Positions 42,182-44,491 of a stretch of 44,491 nucleotides of DNA are shown here, piece after piece. The translations under genes were made by a program, and so were the position numbers. Position 1 is the first letter of the stretch; each line of letters starts with the position of its first letter. Origin of the DNA: Alkalihalobacillus pseudalcaliphilus. Lineage in GTDB: Bacteria; Bacillota; Bacilli; Bacillales; Bacillaceae_D. The stretch lies in the NCBI GenBank assembly GCA_001038565.1, contig LFJO01000006.1, positions 192,343 through 236,833 on the forward strand, in the 5' to 3' direction. The notes under the pieces are model-generated. The model saw nothing but the letters and a program-made list of their open reading frames with translations, did no database searches and was not told the DNA's origin.

Positions 42182-43324
42182 CTAGCTTTCTAGAGGAAAT
42201 AAGCCTGCATTCTCTTTAGCAAATAACAGGGCTAAATAAAATACAGTGATTCCAAACGAGCTTTTCACATCGATATCCGTTAATAGACTAATTTGATTTA
42301 AACGATAGTGTAACGTATTTTTATGAATATGTAAGGCTTTTGCTGTTTCCACTATGGATTGATTATGGTATAAATAAGCCCGTATCGTCCTCAATAAATC
42401 AGCTTCCTCCGATAATGAACGTAGTATACGTGCCATAAATTCTCCTTGTGTAGCTACATCAATTTCTGAAAGCAGCATGTCAAGTAATAACTCATTATAA
42501 AAAACAAGCGGCTTACTCTGATTCGCTGCTTTGCACGCTTTGTTTGCTTCATTGTATGCCCACTTTATTTGATGGTCGACTAATGTATGACCAATACCAA
42601 TGTGAAAGCTACCTGATTGATGTACCTTCAAAAAACTCGCTCGCCAGCGCAAGAGCTCAGATTGGATTCTTTCTAATTCTTGTTCATCTTTTTTTACAGT
42701 ACGTAATAAGAGGAAATCTCCATCAAGTGTTCTGATAAACACATCATTTTGTCGTTTAGGAAAAGCGTGTGTAAACCACTCATTCATAAAAGAATAGACA
42801 CTCTTCTCATTTGAATCTAAGGCTTTTATACTGATACATGTATAAGCAGTACCTATAGCTATTCCTAATAGTTGGCGCCGTTGAATAAAAGAGTCTTCCA
42901 TGTTTTCTGCATGGATCCACTCATGAAAAAATGCTTCTATTCCCCGCTTTTGCCATTCCTTTTGCTCGATATAATAGGTTTCTTTGATCATTAATTCAGT
43001 CATTTTTCGAACAAGATCAGCGTAGGCCTCTATTTTTTGTGGATGCCCTGTTACACCGAGCACACCAATGATTTTCCCTTCGAACTGAATAGGTAGGTTA
43101 ATACCTAATTTTACACCCTTTAGCATTTTTATATTTTGTTCATTAATATAAAGCTTTTCTCTATTTTTTAAAACTGTTTTAGCACCTTGGTGTATAGAAC
43201 CAATTCTTTCTTGTTCAGTAGCAGCAATAATAACGCCTTCCTCATCCATCACGATTAGGCTTTCGTTTAAAGTAAGACGTACTTCATCAATCACTTTTTT
43301 CGCTAGTTCCGGTAATAACTTCAC
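42182..43324 (-). CDS. CdaR-family (sugar diacid) regulator of glcDF
   Basis: This 380-residue protein has an N-terminal diacid-recognition domain (LPELAKKVIDEV..ESLIVMDEEGVIIAAT..RIGSIHQGA) and a central GGDEF-like region. A C-terminal PucR-type helix-turn-helix follows (AKALHIHKNTLHYRLNQISLLTDID). Diacid regulators respond to glycerate or related acids. The equivalent gene ysfB sits beside ysfC-ysfD (glcDF) in B. subtilis, so it probably activates glcDF. The frame opens eight codons earlier at ATG 43348 without a ribosome site; GTG 43324 has AGTGAGG 9 nt upstream and begins the conserved sequence. Confidence 0.88.
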   Translation of the reverse strand: MKLLPELAKKVIDEVRLTLNESLIVMDEEGVIIAATEQERIGSIHQGAKTVLKNREKLYINEQNIKMLKGVKLGINLPIQFEGKIIGVLGVTGHPQKIEAYADLVRKMTELMIKETYYIEQKEWQKRGIEAFFHEWIHAENMEDSFIQRRQLLGIAIGTAYTCISIKALDSNEKSVYSFMNEWFTHAFPKRQNDVFIRTLDGDFLLLRTVKKDEQELERIQSELLRWRASFLKVHQSGSFHIGIGHTLVDHQIKWAYNEANKACKAANQSKPLVFYNELLLDMLLSEIDVATQGEFMARILRSLSEEADLLRTIRAYLYHNQSIVETAKALHIHKNTLHYRLNQISLLTDIDVKSSFGITVFYLALLFAKENAGLFPLES

Positions 43325-43363
43325 AGCTATGAACCTCACTTTGTTCATCCATTTAAAAGCTAT

Positions 43364-44239
43364 TTATTTTTTAATTCGTCCTCTTGACTGCCTGAGTGAA
43401 TCGACTGCATCTCTTGTTTCATTTAAATGCTTAACAGATTTATCATACTGAGATGAAGCCACACACATAAATAAAATATCAATCACTTGTAATTGAGCAA
43501 TACGCGAAGACGTTGCCCCACTTCTAAAAGTTGGTTCTCTAGTTGCTGATGTGTAAAGCTGAACCTCAGCGATATCACTCACTAACGATTGCCCGTATTT
43601 CGTCAAACTAATCGTCTTTAACCCTTTTTTCTTTGCTATTTCTAAAAATTTGGCCACTTCTCTTGTTTCACCTGAAAAAGAAATACCGATGGCAACATCT
43701 TCTTCTGTGGCTGTCGCAACCATCGTTGTGGCCATATGTACGTCAGTAAAAGCATAGGCTGTTTTATCGATTCTTACAAATTTTTGTTGACCATCGAGGG
43801 CAATAATACCTGAAGCACCAATTCCAAAAAAGTGAATACGTCGTGCTTGATTTAAAATATCTACCGCTTTTTCTAACTCTTGTAGATTAAGAAGTTCAGC
43901 CGTTTCCCGTATTGTTTGCACGGAATTACTCGTCATCTTATCTATAATTGTTTCAGGATGCTCATTCGGCTCAATATCCCTTAACCCTAGTTGTGTCGTT
44001 TTTTGCAAATCTCCAGCTATTCTTAGTTTTAAATCTGGTAATCCTTTTAAATTCAACGATTTACAGAGGCGAATAACGGCAGCACTACTCGTTGCGCTTT
44101 TTTTCCCAATCTCATGGGCCGTTAAAGAAATTGCTTCCTGTGGATGTTCGATCATGTATGCCGCAATTTTTCTTTCGGATGGTGGAAGCTTGCTGAGCAT
44201 TTCCGTTAGCATTATGAGTCCACCTGTTAAATAGGCCAT
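43364..44239 (-). CDS. MurR/RpiR-family regulator with SIS domain
   Basis: This 291-residue protein has an N-terminal RpiR helix-turn-helix (SKLPPSERKIAAYMIEHP..LTAHEIGKKSATSSAAVIRLCKSL). A C-terminal SIS sugar-phosphate-binding domain follows (IHFFGIGASGIIALDGQQKF, then AIGISFSGETREVAKFL). Such regulators sense phosphosugars, for example MurNAc-6-P. The BadF-type kinase five kilobases away would make a plausible ligand, but the two are not linked. The frame opens 19 codons earlier; ATG 44239 has AGGAGGTGACC upstream. It is 39 bp from the CdaR-type gene. Confidence 0.88.
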   Translation of the reverse strand: MAYLTGGLIMLTEMLSKLPPSERKIAAYMIEHPQEAISLTAHEIGKKSATSSAAVIRLCKSLNLKGLPDLKLRIAGDLQKTTQLGLRDIEPNEHPETIIDKMTSNSVQTIRETAELLNLQELEKAVDILNQARRIHFFGIGASGIIALDGQQKFVRIDKTAYAFTDVHMATTMVATATEEDVAIGISFSGETREVAKFLEIAKKKGLKTISLTKYGQSLVSDIAEVQLYTSATREPTFRSGATSSRIAQLQVIDILFMCVASSQYDKSVKHLNETRDAVDSLRQSRGRIKK

Positions 44240-44346
44240 TTGGTCACCTCCTATGATTCTAGTCATGGCAATCCTATTATACAAAAATAATGACATTTAG
44301 ACATCGTATTTGGGTATTTGGTTTTGTATGGAAGTTACTGTTGATA

Positions 44347-44491
44347 CTCGGGCTTTCTCCCTCTTTTTCAGCTCACAACCCCGAGATTCCGCGTTTGCTC
44401 GGGCTTTCTCCTGCTTTCTTCGCCCGCAACCCCGAGATTCCGCTTTTGCTCGGGCTTTCTCCTACTTTTTTCGCCCGCAACCCCGAGATTC
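44347..44491. repeat. 51-bp minisatellite, second locus (cut by window end)
   Basis: CTCGGGC cores at 44347, 44398 and 44449 give the same 51-bp period and unit as 6564-6869, in the same orientation. At least 2.8 copies are visible. Here the CCCGAG-N12-CTCGGG inverted repeat is intact in every unit. TTTTGTATGGAAGTTACT at 44332 precedes it, similar to the boundary of the dispersed repeats. Confidence 0.92.

Overview
The window reads as chromosome of an AT-rich, endospore-forming Gram-positive of the family Bacillaceae. The evidence is strong AGGAGG-type ribosome binding sites, many TTG and GTG starts, a SpoIIM-family protein, a small acid-soluble spore protein (SspM), a DbpA/YxiN-type helicase, CcpA-type cre sites and a HrcA/CIRCE operator. 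Acidic linkers and surface proteins, plus a cell-wall GH10 xylanase, would suit an alkaliphile living on plant biomass (Halalkalibacter/Alkalihalobacillus-like). That genus guess is inference only.

Layout. 0-6.4 kb: a SpoIIM-family gene converges on a five-gene operon (membrane protein, DUF4129, DUF4350, MoxR ATPase, DUF58), a conserved envelope-associated cluster. 6.5-8.5 kb: a 51-bp minisatellite, small membrane proteins, and a SwrB-like/YceG-N-terminal pair. 8.7-10.7 kb: htpG under a perfect CIRCE. 10.8-21.8 kb: a complete L-rhamnose regulon consisting of an AraC regulator, then rhaB, rhaA, a bifunctional aldolase/dehydrogenase, rhaM and a four-gene ABC importer, ending in a terminator. 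22-30.6 kb: housekeeping genes (MerR/TipAS regulator, SDR epimerase, TruA paralog, RNA methyltransferase, PlsY paralog, sspM, dbpA, cold-shock protein, TraB/GumN lipoprotein). Their intergenic spaces are packed with mosaic structured repeats. 30.6-36.9 kb: aldo/keto reductase, Gfo/Idh dehydrogenase and AraC regulator, downstream of a multidomain xylanase with a collagen-like stalk and a sortase-type tail. 37.1-37.9 kb: a MazG-like gene abutting a small cas-less type I-C CRISPR array. 37.9-44.5 kb: a BadF-type sugar kinase, glycolate oxidase genes glcD-glcF with a CdaR-type regulator, an RpiR/SIS regulator, and a second locus of the same 51-bp minisatellite running off the window end.

Functional logic. 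The window favours plant cell wall use: xylan hydrolysis at the cell surface, rhamnose import and catabolism (rhamnose to rhamnulose to rhamnulose-1-P to DHAP plus lactaldehyde, oxidised to lactate), and glycolate/2-hydroxyacid oxidation. CcpA-like sites precede the rhamnose operon and the xylanase. The most unusual content is non-coding: several dispersed repeat families share a TTTTATATGAA boundary, and their hairpins show compensatory base changes.
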